From contig NC_134368.1 of assembly GCF_035582795.1 (NCBI RefSeq), forward strand, positions 29,448,501 through 29,512,500: DNA of 64,000 nucleotides, written 5' to 3'. Under the pieces are notes generated by a model. That model saw only the letters and a list, made by a program, of their open reading frames with translations, was not told the DNA's origin and searched no databases. Below, piece by piece: positions 35,701 through 48,000 of this stretch (the first letter of the stretch is position 1; each line of letters begins with the position of its first letter). The position numbers were made by a program, and so were the translations under genes. This DNA is from Mycteria americana. Its lineage: Eukaryota; Chordata; Aves; Ciconiiformes; Ciconiidae.

Positions 35701-38700
35701 TTAAACTGAAAGCTTAAGGGGTGATTTTTAGAAAGGGCTAAACATTCATGATCTGAAATGCAGCTCTTTTTCAGATGTCTTAAACTGCACGTCAGAAAAT
35801 GAGGCATCCAAAAACTAAGGGTATACTAAAAAGTGTAAAACTCGGAGTCAGTCTTTTACCATGGTAGCAATAGAGTTCTCAAAATAAAGAGCAGAATCAA
35901 TCATCTACTCCGCAAATGCAATCACAGGAACTTCATCAGCACTGAAGAAATTTGCTCCTACCTATATCTATAAACCAACTTTTCACCAAAGAGGGAATTT
36001 TCATGTTTACCTTCAGTGATATAAATGCCTGTCTTCCACCAGAACATTTGCGTTCTTCCTTTCTTCTTTAGTAAAAAGGAGTTAAACTAAAAATGAATCC
36101 ACAAGACCCATCAGATGGAGACACAATTATTTGAAGCTTTTGAAGCACTTCTACATTCTAACTGTGCAAACCTAAATGGGTTTTTAGGACCTTTTTGGTC
36201 ACATTTAGAACATAAATTTGGGGGGTGGGGGAGAACTTGTTAAAATGACAAACAGAACTTGATGTACATGTAAAAATTTTCAGATCTTGCTCTCCAGTGT
36301 ACATATGGATATATATACATGTATGTCTTTGCCATTGCCAATCTAATTTCTACCACACTCACAAAGTCTCAGTTGTATGGGATTTAGCCAAGAGTGTCAT
36401 CAGTTTATCATCTCTGAAGTCTTCTGTTTCAGCCATGCTCATTAATAATCTCGTCAAATATTAAATTAATGATATCAATGTTTCACTCTAACAAGGGAGA
36501 CAGACTGTCAAAATGGAGAAGCAAGTAACATTCAATTTAATACCTGCAAATGCTTTAGTTTTGGCATTGCATACAAAAGATTATGGTATTTTAAGAGAGA
36601 CTGAAGAAGTCATGGCTTAATCACATTAAAAGCCTGTGAGGATACCTTGATGTTTCTAGGTAATTGAATATAAAAATGGATGAGTGCATACCAAGGCTAT
36701 TGGAAAAGTACCAAATAACTGAGTAGAACTGTAAATATCAGCACATTTATAATAATAATATTAGCCCAGCTAAGGAGGCTTCTGAAGGAAAACTGAAATG
36801 GAAGAATAAATTTGCATCAATATTGTGTATTTTATATATAATCCTTAGAAGCAGCACTGAGAGTTACACAATTTATCTTAAAGTTCCATATTTTTTTCAG
36901 TAAGTTATCCACAAGGGCTTTAATAAATAATTTTAAAAGGAACATTGATGCACAATATTGCAACATTGACCACTGGTGCCAAAACACTATCAAATTAAAT
37001 GCATGGTATGAATGTTCACTTAGGTAGTTAAAAATGTCAGCATTTTTTAAAAACAGAATGAAAAAAACGATGCACTAGTAAGGGCAAACTGTGAATCACT
37101 GAAACGCTATGCGAACTATAGGTGCTGAGGCAGAGACTTGCATTAAGAGTGTATTTGAATAATGAAACCTCAATATAATAAATAGAGACACATAATAAAT
37201 CAACAAGTGTTATTTTTGAAGGATATTTCTGTAAATTTAGTTTTTAGACCATGCATTGTAATTGTTTATAAAACTTCAATGAAGAGGAATACAAATTACA
37301 GCAATATAATTAATTTAATTGGAAACAGCAATTAAGAACAGATAGTAGATCTTTCAAGATAAGAATCACCATGAGATTGCCAGATTCTGATCCCTCAGTT
37401 TCATCTAAGGAAGTATTTATACTCTATAGAAACTTAAACTGTAAGTAAAGGTATCATAGCGCAACACTTCATGTTCAGACAAAAGTTCTAAGCATAACAG
37501 TGGACAACAGTGGGAAATACAAAAGATACTGTGAAGACACACAAACCATTAAGATTTCTTCAGCGACTAAAGCGTTAACGCAGATTGCATATTTACACTG
37601 GGCCTATGAATATGCAAAGGTCCACATTTACCTATCCTGGAAAGTCTGAGCCATAGCGCAAGCCCCTTCATTGTTCCTGCTCCTACGCTGTCAGTGGGCA
37701 GAGGGACAAACATGACTTTGGCTATTTAAAATGACCGTGACATGCTTTCTGCAGACTTCACAAGCCAAAAGATTCCTATTTACCATCTTCCTAAGGAGGA
37801 AAAACAATTCAAGGGGAGATAGACTCCAGTGAAATAATGACTCATCCTCACTTCCCACCCACAGTAGCTGGTTTGGGGTTTTGTTTTTGGATATGGAACT
37901 GGCAAAAGTAATATATCCTCTGCGGGGGCAGTACTGGTCATCACTTGTAACAGTCTTCAACCTTTCCAAGTCTAAATGACAAAGCAATCTCAATGCCGCC
38001 CTACAGAGCCAGTCTGCCTCCTCAGCTGAATCAACTGAAAATCACTCTTCCAATGTTTGGTGGCAAGATATCTCATACCTGCAATGCCTGGACAGGGAAA
38101 CTTCGAGGGGAAACCTTTCCATTTGAATTCAGCAAGGCTCAAACCATGATGATAAAGATCATTCTGTGAAGCTAGAAACACAAAAGAATTGCTTCCAACC
38201 TGAAAAAAGTTTGTCTCAGGTAGGCATGCAGAGATGTATGGAAAAGCAGCTACTACAAAGAATTACAAAAGAGAAGCCTTATTACTGCAAGCAGCCTATC
38301 TCTCTTGATCCTATCAGCTATTGGGACTCTGGCCCTGTTATCAGTAGCAAAATTGTCCTCATTTACACATGCCATACACCTACTCTTCTGAAACTCTTTT
38401 CTTGACAAAGAGAATGGACTGAGAGGAAGAACAGCGTAGAACAGTTTACAGGTCTTCTGTCTTACATCCCCTGTGGCTCTCAAGTAATGATCTACCAGCT
38501 CAAGTAATGATCTACCATAGCTCAAGTAATACCAATGATCTACCATAGCTCAAATGATCTACACAGCTCAAGTAATGATCTACCATAAGCAAACTTTGCA
38601 GGCAAAGCAAGATTTGTCACTCTGAAGGGGAATGAGATTGCCCAGGAATTTTACAGATTTTTTTTTTCCTTAATGTGCCATGAGGCTTTTAAGATTTTTT

Positions 38701-40062
38701 TAGAAACAATACACTGCTAGTGGGCAACAAGACCCACCCATGGAGAAAAGGGCTAGTTCCTTTAGCCTATTACAGTTTTAGCTAATCTCTCTCCGTGGGC
38801 TGTCTGAGGTTTCCTCCAAAGCCTCTGTAATGCTCTGGCTTTCTCAGTGAGATTTACTAGTAAATAACATCAAAAGTTTAGTATTCACTGCCTTTTCACT
38901 AGCATCATAACAGATCCAAAAGACAACTCAGAACCCACAATATTGAGCCCTGTGGCAAGATTTAGACACCTTGCCCAGGAGTGCAATCAAAACTCTCCCC
39001 CTATACCACACGGGGAATACCTCAGTGCCTCGTATCAGGATAGTCAACTCAATGAAACCGCTCCTGTGCAAAGACAAACATCAAGTACAGGCATGCTTTT
39101 CCATCGTTCTGGAAGTCACAGCTCACATCCATCTTCTGAAGGGAAGCATGTACCCTGTTTCAAATTATAGTCTAGCAGACAGAAATCACCCTTCCTTTTA
39201 ACCAGAAACTGTTACCAACCTACCTGGAGTACACCGGCTACCCTAGTTTATGCCTGACGTGATCACAATCCACCTTTCCCGCGACCTCAAGGAGAGAGGG
39301 ACTCAATGATTGAAGGCAGTCTGGGTCAGGTTTCCATTCCCAAATGTTGTAGCCCTCAAGGGGACTAACAGTGGTGTAGCCACCTAGGTACTAGCTCTTT
39401 CCCAGTGCCTATTGTACTAATTAATACTCAATAATTTTAAAAATAGTTTTATCTTTAATAACAAAAGGAGAAAAAAGATAACCTTTTTCTGATTTAACCT
39501 GATTTCTGATTTTCTGTCTGACATTTCACCAGAATGACCACTCAAGATAACTGTCTGCTGCTCATTCAGTCTGTAATTGATGTATAGGAAATGCACAGTA
39601 TTTTTTTTTAATTAAAAAAAAGAGTTATGTTGCAGGGAAATCAAGACCATTATCACAGATACCAGGGAGAAACCTATTAACTTAAATATAAGTCAGATCC
39701 ATGACACTGAATTCTGGAATCACTTCCCCCTGCCACCTTTTCTCCCCCTTTCTCCATACCAGCTTTCAGTGCAGATTCTCAATGGAATGAAATATGCCCA
39801 TCATAACAAGCCATCCCTCTGTCTCCATCTGCAAGCTCCCATCACCTTTCTTGGACCAGCACAAATGGTCATAGTCTTGCATGTTCAGTCATGATACCAC
39901 CCATCTGGTTGAAACATTAACTTACAAAGAGTAAAATAAAGATAAATTTTCAGGGTTTGATTCATCTGGCAACTTGGCTTTACAACTGCTATTACTGGCA
40001 CAAGCAAAGCAGAAGCAAGAGACAACTGAAGAAGGAATGACAGATCTATTCCTTTCATTGAC
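32761..40062. other. Non-coding, no gene seen
   Basis: About 7.3 kb with no recognisable exon or mobile element. It contains a tandem repeat at 38479-38588 and AT-rich stretches. Confidence 0.6.
38479..38588. repeat. Five-unit imperfect tandem repeat
   Basis: Five consecutive units of CTCAAGTAATGATCTACCA type, separated by AG, TAG or similar. Unit lengths run from about 18 to 28 bp because of small insertions (ACCA) and deletions. Non-coding minisatellite in the intergenic region. Confidence 0.85.
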
Positions 40063-40606
40063 TGTCGTGGTTTAGCCCAAGTAGGCAACCAAGCACCCCA
40101 GAGCCGCTCGCTCACCCTCCCCCTGGTGGGATGGGGGACAGAATCTGAAGAGCAAAAGTAAAAAACTCATGGGTTGAAATAAGAACATAATAATAATAAT
40201 AATAATTGTAATGAAAATGAAATCAATGAGAGAGAGAGGGACAAAACGCAAGAAAAAAACAGTGATGCAACAGCTCACTACCCACCGACCGATGCCCAGC
40301 CAGTCCTCGAGCAGCGATCGCTGCCCCCTGGCCAACTCCCCCAGTTCATATACTGAGCATGACATCATATGGTATGGAATAGCCCTTTGGCCAGCTTGGG
40401 TCAGCTGTCCTGGCTGTGCCCCCTCCCAGCTTCTTGTGCACCTGGCAGACCATGGGAAGCTGAAAAGTCCTTGACCAGTGTAAGCACTGCTCAGCAACAA
40501 CTCAACCATCAGTGTGTTATCACATTATTCTCATACTAAATCCAAAACACAGCACTATACCAGCTACTAGGAAGAAAATTAACTCATCCCAGCTGAAACT
40601 AGGACA
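40063..40606 (-). mobile_element. Solo LTR of an avian endogenous retrovirus, family A copy 2
   Basis: 544-bp LTR on the minus strand, beginning TGTCCTAGTTTCAGCTGGG and ending GGCTAAACCACGACA. It is flanked by a perfect 5-bp target duplication, TTGAC (40058-40062 and 40607-40611), which proves a separate insertion event followed by LTR-LTR recombination or solo formation. An ATA/ATTGTA simple repeat (about 40187-40211) has expanded inside it. The CRE seen in copy 1 is TGACATCA here. The 145-residue open frame at 40072-40509 is an LTR shadow. Confidence 0.9.
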
Positions 40607-43600
40607 TTGACTTAAACCACTTGGGTAGCAAGCCCATGGCATGACCAACGCAGAGGCCTTTTCTAAAGCTCAGAGAATATTCTACCTCTCCCCATGAGTC
40701 AGTCTGCCCCACAGCACATTCATTAGGGCATGTGGACATTCACTGAGCTTTTCCAGAAATGGAAGCACAGCAATTCTTTCTAATTCCTGGCCTTGCATTC
40801 CTTAGCTGAGGAATTCTACGTTAGGTTCTATTTTCTATATCTCTCATAATGACTACAAAATACAGTATTATTTCACAAACATAAAAGATCACATTTAATG
40901 TATAACTGAGAGAAACTACAATGAATTAAAAAATAATTATATTAAAAACTATTTTAAAAAATTTAAATTAGATGTATTTGCACTAATTCTCAGGTATTTA
41001 GAAACAGCAAACTGAAATGATGACTGATGCAATTAAACAAAACATATCTTACTTTAGGCAGATAGGTATTTAAATCCAGATTCCTTCTGTTGGGCTTTCA
41101 GTTGAAAAGTCAAAGGTGTTCACAAATTACAAAGCACAGTTCATACATCAATTTTAAACAAATCTTTTACTACCATAGCAAATAAGCAACAGAAAATTAC
41201 AAAAACCATGTTGGAGGTGATTCTCCTTCAAAGTCTTATGCAATCCTATGTCTCTGAATGTCAGAAAACTGGATAAGGTTAAAGCCTTTGAAGCACATCA
41301 ACATGTGAATATAAAATACATTACCCAGAGCTCATGCTTTGGTTGCACTGCCACTACATAAAAGAGATTCATTCAGACACAGAAGACATGCACTGGAGAT
41401 CAGTGAGGTACAATCATAGACAAAACCTTACCAAAAAATAACACACTGAGCTGTACTCACTACTAAAACAGACAAGTGGTGAACACTAATACAGAAATAT
41501 CAAGGAAAAGTCTCTTTTTTTGAAAAATACATTTCAGGACATGCCTAAGATAGATGCAGTATAAAACAATTTTCCCCAGACTTTAACTTCTCTGCCTTTA
41601 TGGCAATTTCTCCTCTTACGTCCCTCTCTTTCAGTGAGCAAAATTCTTACTGAAGAGGCTCTGGCTCACATGCTTAATGTTCAATCATTTGAGCTACTGA
41701 ACACTCATTATTGAAATTAGTGCAAATTAAGCATGTGTTAATGGCATCAATTCAGGATAGCATCACTCTTTATGACAGTACATAAGCACACGCTTTTCTG
41801 CATTCTGGTCTAATTACAGTACTGATTAGGAATAGGTTTAAGCATGTGCTTAAGCAGTAATGGTCAGAATAATATGACTCCAAATACTGTGATCCCAGCT
41901 ATCAGTAAATGAACTTTTATCCAGGTAGGTTTGAAAAATGATTGCAGGATCTAAGTCCAAGTAATTATAGTCTCTGTTTCTTGCCATTTTTTGGAGTATC
42001 ACTTAGATTTCTTGGAATCAAGTGTTTACATGCAGATTAGAAAGGAAACACATAGGACTAAACCAACACATTTATTACATGCCATGTTACAGTTCACTGC
42101 ATTCCCATTTCTATTTGCGCTCACAGTACTATGGGAAACTAAAATTATTTCATCAGAAACAAATGAAGTACACAGAAAAGTTTGTCAATAGACAGAAGCA
42201 AGTGTATCCATAAGCCAAACAGCCACAACATTCAATAGCTTTAATACTCCATTACATTGTTTCATAGAAATTAGAGATGAAAGACTTCTTATCCATCCCT
42301 TGCCAATTCAGGATGTTTTCTGTTCTCCAATTCAGTCACTGGAGGCTGATTGGCAACTGACAACCACACGAATAGAAAAAGCTAACTAGATGTGCCAGAG
42401 GGGAGCAGGCTGTGAAATTTGTATTTCCCCTCATGAAGTGCCAATTTCTTTCAAGTTCCTTTTGTTTAAAGGTAAATTAATGAAACTCGGGAGCTCACAA
42501 AATCTGGGCCTTGTATTGTATAGCGAGTAGACTGCTTTTCAAGTACACATGCAACATACTGCTGCTGAAGCCACCTTCATCCCTCCTACAGAGGAATGTG
42601 TTTAGTGTGCTGTCAAAAAGCATCAAACTGCACTATGGAATTAAAACTGACACATTTCCATTGTACTGAACATTTTCTGAAAATGAGACTCTAAAGAAAC
42701 AATAAATTGTAGTCAATCAGTGTTGTTAATGATGCCGCATTTCTACGCTCAGTCTAACAATCAGAAGAAGTTGGTGCTCAGAAAGGTCACGCAACAAATA
42801 ATGTCAGCCAACCTCACCAGCAGGCTTTCAGATTCTCTCAACTACTTGCATATTTCATCAGCTAAATACTGAAATAAAGTTTGCATTAAAATGGAATCTT
42901 CTCTGTCACACTTTCTTCCAGAATCACTGCACATAGTCTTGCATTCTCTATTAAACTTCGGGGCTGAACACTGCAGTAACATTTCATCTGCAATGTGTAT
43001 TGCATATTATATCTTATTATGTCTGGTACGAACTAGAACATAAAAATACATTAATCTTTTCTGAGAAATTCAGAGGAGGGAGCACATTCAACAGAAATAT
43101 TGGGGGGGGGGGGGAGGTTCCTTCATGTATCATTTTCTATTATTAGCCATTAATCATGTCTTTATTCCAGTACTGAACATCCTTACCTACAGCCAAATGC
43201 TAATCCCATTAATCCTCTTTAAAGATCTGTAAGGTCTTCTGTGTAATTCTGACTTTTACTTAATGCATATCTTAATTTTACAGTGATTTTTGCAAGCTCA
43301 CTTGAGACCAGTTTCTTTTTGAGAAAGGAGGAAAGACTGCACTTCTCCATAATGAAGACAATGGATTTTAAAATAGAAATGAGATACTAAATGCTGCCAG
43401 CCAGCAATAGTCAACACAGAGAAGTCAGTCCAGAAAGGCTACTACTGAAGAATTGCTACCAAAGTGAACAGAAGCTCTGACCACAGAAAGGCTGGAGAAC
43501 TGGTCCTATGATTTTTGGGGGGATACATCCCATCTTGGAGAAGGATCTGCAATGCATAAGGATTATTTTTACTTCCCACCCTCCCGCCCCAGTAACAGGA

Positions 43601-44395
43601 CTTTTCCATTAGAAAGAAACAAATATCAAGGAGGTAATTACACAGCAACCCATAACACAGGTTCAGTAAATTGATACCATTTGGCTTTCGCTCAGTGAGT
43701 AGTATGCAGTAACATACGCAGTAACAAGCAGAATGTACAAAATTATACTGTATGCAAAATGGAGCAGGTCACATACTACACGCTTAGGGCTGGAGATTGA
43801 ACACAGTGGCTTTGAATACAATGACTATAGCCCTGTTACGGGTTTTCCAAACTCTGATGATACAAATTCTACTGATTGTAGAGTTATGACTTTTCCTCTG
43901 GCCCTGTATATGAATCAAAGGAGAGGGGAACGGGGAGGATGTGAAGAGCATTACGCTTAATGGCCAGAATCTCAGTTAGCTAACATCAGTCTGGTTTCCA
44001 TGAAATAAGCAAGCAATGGCAGCTGGGTAGGAAATTTTGAAAGTCGTAGCCATCTTGGAGAACTTTGAGGAACTCACAACAGTGAAGTAATGGCAGATGG
44101 AGCACAGACATAAATGTAATCTAAGGTTGAAAGCCAAAAGCCTGTATCAATGGTCAGGATAAGACAAGCTCAGAATTACCTTTGGGGTTTTTGTGATATA
44201 TCCATTTCTTGCTGCTCTAATCTCTGCATTCTGTATAAATCTGGATGTGATTAATCATGACTTAATCACTCTTTTTAACATACTGCAGAGAACAAATGGC
44301 TGGTTGAAAAATAGAAATATTCTATTTCAACTTTTTAAAATCAGGGATTAATAAAATCATCACTTTATGGATGAAATGGATGAGAATAATCCCAT
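40607..44395. other. Non-coding, flanking GABRG1 3' end
   Basis: About 3.8 kb, AT-rich. It may include distal GABRG1 3' UTR. A 13-G run lies at 43102-43114. No gene recognised. Confidence 0.55.
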
Positions 44396-44799
44396 TTTAT
44401 TAAGGCTTTCTTTGTAAAGGTGTAAGAGATGTTACAAAATTCACCTACATTATCATTTAGGATTAAAATTGAAAGCTTATGTAGAACTGTCCAGTTAAAT
44501 AACATAGCCTCTTGACTCTGCATTTTGTTAGAGCTGGACAAAAATACTTCTGTGTTTAGGCAAGTTAAATCTTAGGGGTATTTATTTTTAAATTTTCTCT
44601 TCAAAATGCCAGTATCAGTTCTATAGTTGATCACAAGAGGGAGACTACATCACCATATTTCCTCTGATTGTTTCAAATTTTTAAAGCATCCAAACAATTT
44701 GAGTCATTTTGGACCAGCTCTAATCTTTGACTGCTCACTGAAAAGTGTTAATGACTGTTCAATTACCATTTTTTTCTGAGTTTGTCAAACCTCTGAAAT
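44396..44799 (-). other. GABRG1: GABRG1 3' UTR, proximal part (extent uncertain)
   Basis: Sequence directly downstream of the TAA stop on the minus strand is AT-rich and non-coding, as expected for a 3' UTR. Two AATAAA hexamers on the minus strand, at 44581-44586 and 44396-44401, are candidate poly(A) signals about 215 and 400 bases after the stop. Brain receptor genes often use much more distal sites, so the UTR may extend further towards 40 kb. Confidence 0.45.
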
Positions 44800-45078
44800 T
44801 TATAGATAAAGGTAGCCAATCCAGTAAACAAGATTGAACAGTGCGAAGGCAGTTGGAAAGAAGATTCGAGAATATGAGTCAATTTTTGCAATACGGATGT
44901 GTATCCTTCCTTCTCTCCAAGATCCTGTGCGGCAGTCTTCAAAACAACAAAAGAAGCTAGCACAGTCTTTCCCTTCTAGGCACTCATATCCATAATCATC
45001 ATCACGTTCAGGGAGATGATTAATGTTATTAATTGGAATTAGTGTTGATCCAGGTCGAACAGCAATTGCAGGTGGTTT
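44800..45078 (-). CDS. GABRG1: GABRG1 exon 9: cytoplasmic loop, TM4 and stop (partial CDS)
   Basis: 279-bp last coding exon, 92 codons plus TAA at 44800-44802. The acceptor is cttaag before AAACCACC, preceded by a T-rich tract. It begins [18 protein letters not shown], which carries the GSTLIP segment typical of gamma-1. It continues with [19 protein letters not shown] and the cysteine cluster [11 protein letters not shown], which corresponds to the palmitoylated cysteine region of gamma-2. Next is [19 protein letters not shown], equivalent to the GABARAP-binding stretch of gamma-2 (function transferred by homology). It ends in TM4, with [20 protein letters not shown] as the C terminus. Against the mammalian protein TM4 differs by only about one residue, Ile for Val, as I recall. 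A Met upstream of 45078 lies in the intron and is not a start. Confidence 0.96.
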   Translation of the reverse strand, partial: KPPAIAVRPGSTLIPINNINHLPERDDDYGYECLEGKDCASFFCCFEDCRTGSWREGRIHIRIAKIDSYSRIFFPTAFALFNLVYWIGYLYL

Positions 45079-48000
45079 CTTAAGAAAAAACAAAAAAGAA
45101 AAATATAGTTTTGCAGGGTTTTTTTTATCCTCAGATTAAATAATTCCATAGGCTTTCCATAGCAAAGGCCAATATAAGCACATTCAGTACAATATACAGA
45201 AATTCTAATATTAAAGAAAACAGTTTGGGGAGCTTTGTGAATTATGAACTGCTGTATATAATTAGCTCATGCAGGCAAAAGATCACGAATGATTTTCACC
45301 TGCCACATGAAAACTGGGTTGTGCCACGATTGGGGAATAGTGGATAATTAGTTACACAGACAGGGTTAGCTGATCCCATGTACATAACACGAACATTTTG
45401 AAGTCAGTCACAGCTTGACAACGGAGTCACAAGCAAGCCCACAAGCAGGCTATAAGCATCACTACCAAGGGAAGGACAGTTCTCCCAACATTTGGAGTCT
45501 TTAGAACGAGACTGTATGTGTTTCTGGAAGCTACATATGTGTTTCTGGAAGCTACGTTTTCACCAAAAAAAAGCTAACGGGATTAGTACAGCATCACTGG
45601 TGAAGTTCAAGAGACTGAGACACATAAGGCCAGGCTACGTCATCTAATCCTCTGATGTTAAATCCCTAAACAATATGCCCCGCCTTTAGAAACCAAAACA
45701 CAAGACTCCTTAGGAGAATGCCATTCAAGTCAGTTGAACTGATTAATTCAGCTCTAAATTCTTACATTTACTTTCCGTGGGCATAACTCAACCCTCTTGC
45801 AATCTGGTAAAAACTCAGTGTAATAGATGTTAAGGTTCACAAGTAATTTTCATAGAAAAAATCTGGGGGCCTTATTGCTTAGTACATGTACTGTTTGTTG
45901 TTCCCTTCTTGTGACTTTTGCCTTTTCACCTTCCTTTTACTAGCACTACCACAGCCCATCTTTCCCCCTTTTATTATTTTGTTTCCACACAGTTCTTCAC
46001 TCTTCATCCTTGTTTTCCTGAATATTTCAAGACATTCTCTTTCTCTGTCTGTCCTTTTTTCTCTTTCTAAATCTCATAGCCTTTTAAAATTACTCCATAA
46101 TCCTCTTTCTTTTAACCCCACCTCCCCACACCTTTGGCATCTCTTTAAAATCTTCAGACTGAATATAGGAGTTACATCAACAGTGTCTTCTCTTTTTTCT
46201 ACCATCGACACATTTTGTCATGTAAGGAATAAATACAGCCAGAAAGGATGCAGTCAGAAGAACTAACAGGGTATTGAAGTTTAGAGAAGAATCTCTCTTA
46301 AACAATTATACATGATAGGCAATGAAAAAATATGAAAAAAATATGAGAAGCAGGACACCACATCATTTAGATCCTTCTTATGTGGTCCTTCTTATGTTTT
46401 AGAGTCCTGTTGTCCCACTTCCAGGGAATCACTTTGGCCAGTACACAGATATACATTGTTAAGGAGGCACTCTACTGCTGCTGGGACATTTTACCCAATG
46501 GCCCAAGGGGTGATCTTAAAGCAGTGCAGTATCCACCACATTTTCAAATAGCTTTATTTAATAAGTATCTTTACCAAGGAAGTTTCACACAGACTGCCGT
46601 TTCAACACTTTTTAGACATGATGACCTAGGGAGCTAATTATCATCCTAAAGGACCTCATTATTCTTTTCAGTTATGATAAAATACTGACAACACTAACAA
46701 ACAGCAGTTACATGCTTCTACCCTAATTTGAGGCATTACAAACAGGGCTTATTTTTAAAAACCTAGAAAGTAAGTTCAAATCTTTTTTTTTGAACTTACA
46801 AAATCATTATTTTGTTGAAGATATATAAAGAAAGATGCTTATTTCTGATTCACGCCTACTCTGGCTTTACAAGAGTTTTCTGACTGTTGGTTGTGCCAAT
46901 GTAAGATTCATGGCATGATTTGTTTCTACGAGTGGGATAAAACAGGAATCCCCAACACAGAAACACCACAGGAGGAGGAAAAAATAACAGTACTGCTTTT
47001 CACTGCTCATGTCACCAGCACAGACTGAAGATGGCTACTGAATTAGAGGTTTGAAGAGGTTGCCTGAGAGAGGCAGAAAGACAGTGCCATCTTATAGGCC
47101 TAACTACCTACAGGGAATACATAAAATGTGTGTAAGAAAGAGATAACGTGAGGGAAAACGGGGAAAAAAGACCAACACCTCACAAGAAAATTACCTTCTA
47201 TCAATTGGCAGAGACTTAAAAAAAAATAAATAACGTAGATACAGTAGTACATACTGATTGTTCATGTACATGCCTACTGATGTAGATAAAATTCCACGTA
47301 TAGCAAGAAGCATTTAAAATACACTCTGATAGGACCAAAACCAAATTCTTCTGCATTAACGCTACTACCCCATAAAAAGAAAAGCCATCATCTGTGGAGA
47401 TTGTAGCACAGGTGATGCATTCACTTCAGGTGAAATGATCAGAACAAGATCCACAACTAATTAAGTTTCATCTTTCCTGCCCAAACTCATTATCCTTACT
47501 AATGTGGATTTACATAAGCCAATTCATACTACCTTTCTCGAGTGATGCCAGGACATATTTTGTAAGATAAAACTGCGATAATCATTTGTAAAATCTTACC
47601 ATTTTTTCACAAGATCATTTATTGCACCTCCTTGGCATCAGTTCCTGGAATAATAAGCTTTTATTGCATTTTGCAGTGGAAACAGAAGACCTATGTAAGA
47701 CAAGTTTTCCAAGGAAAAAACATCTGTAAATGAGCACTTTTCAGAAGGAATTAAACTGACTATTTTAATTAAATTGGGGTTTTGAGTTACATATCCATAA
47801 CTACAAGAGAAAAAGAATGAATAGAAGTCTTTGACAAAGATAAAGGGGGGAAAAAAAAACAAAAAAGGAAAAGAAAACATGGATTTGTAATTGTATGACT
47901 TCCCATTAATTAATCAGATGACTTCTTTAATTGTTCTATTTGGAAATCTTATAGCTTTTTATCAAACATCACCAAAAAAAACCCCTATTTATCAAATCAG

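Noticed and set aside
38479-38588. Regularly repeated units resembling a CRISPR array
   Set aside because: Units are directly adjacent, vary in length and have no unique spacers, and this is a vertebrate genome. It is a minisatellite.
40072-40509. 145-codon minus-strand open frame
   Set aside because: It is inside the family A LTR, crosses its ATA repeat, and has no retroviral or host similarity.
45886-46266. 126-codon plus-strand open frame in GABRG1 intron 8
   Set aside because: It lies in a T/C-rich stretch and gives a low-complexity Leu/Ser/Phe protein with no domain. It is antisense to the gene and has no start or splice support.
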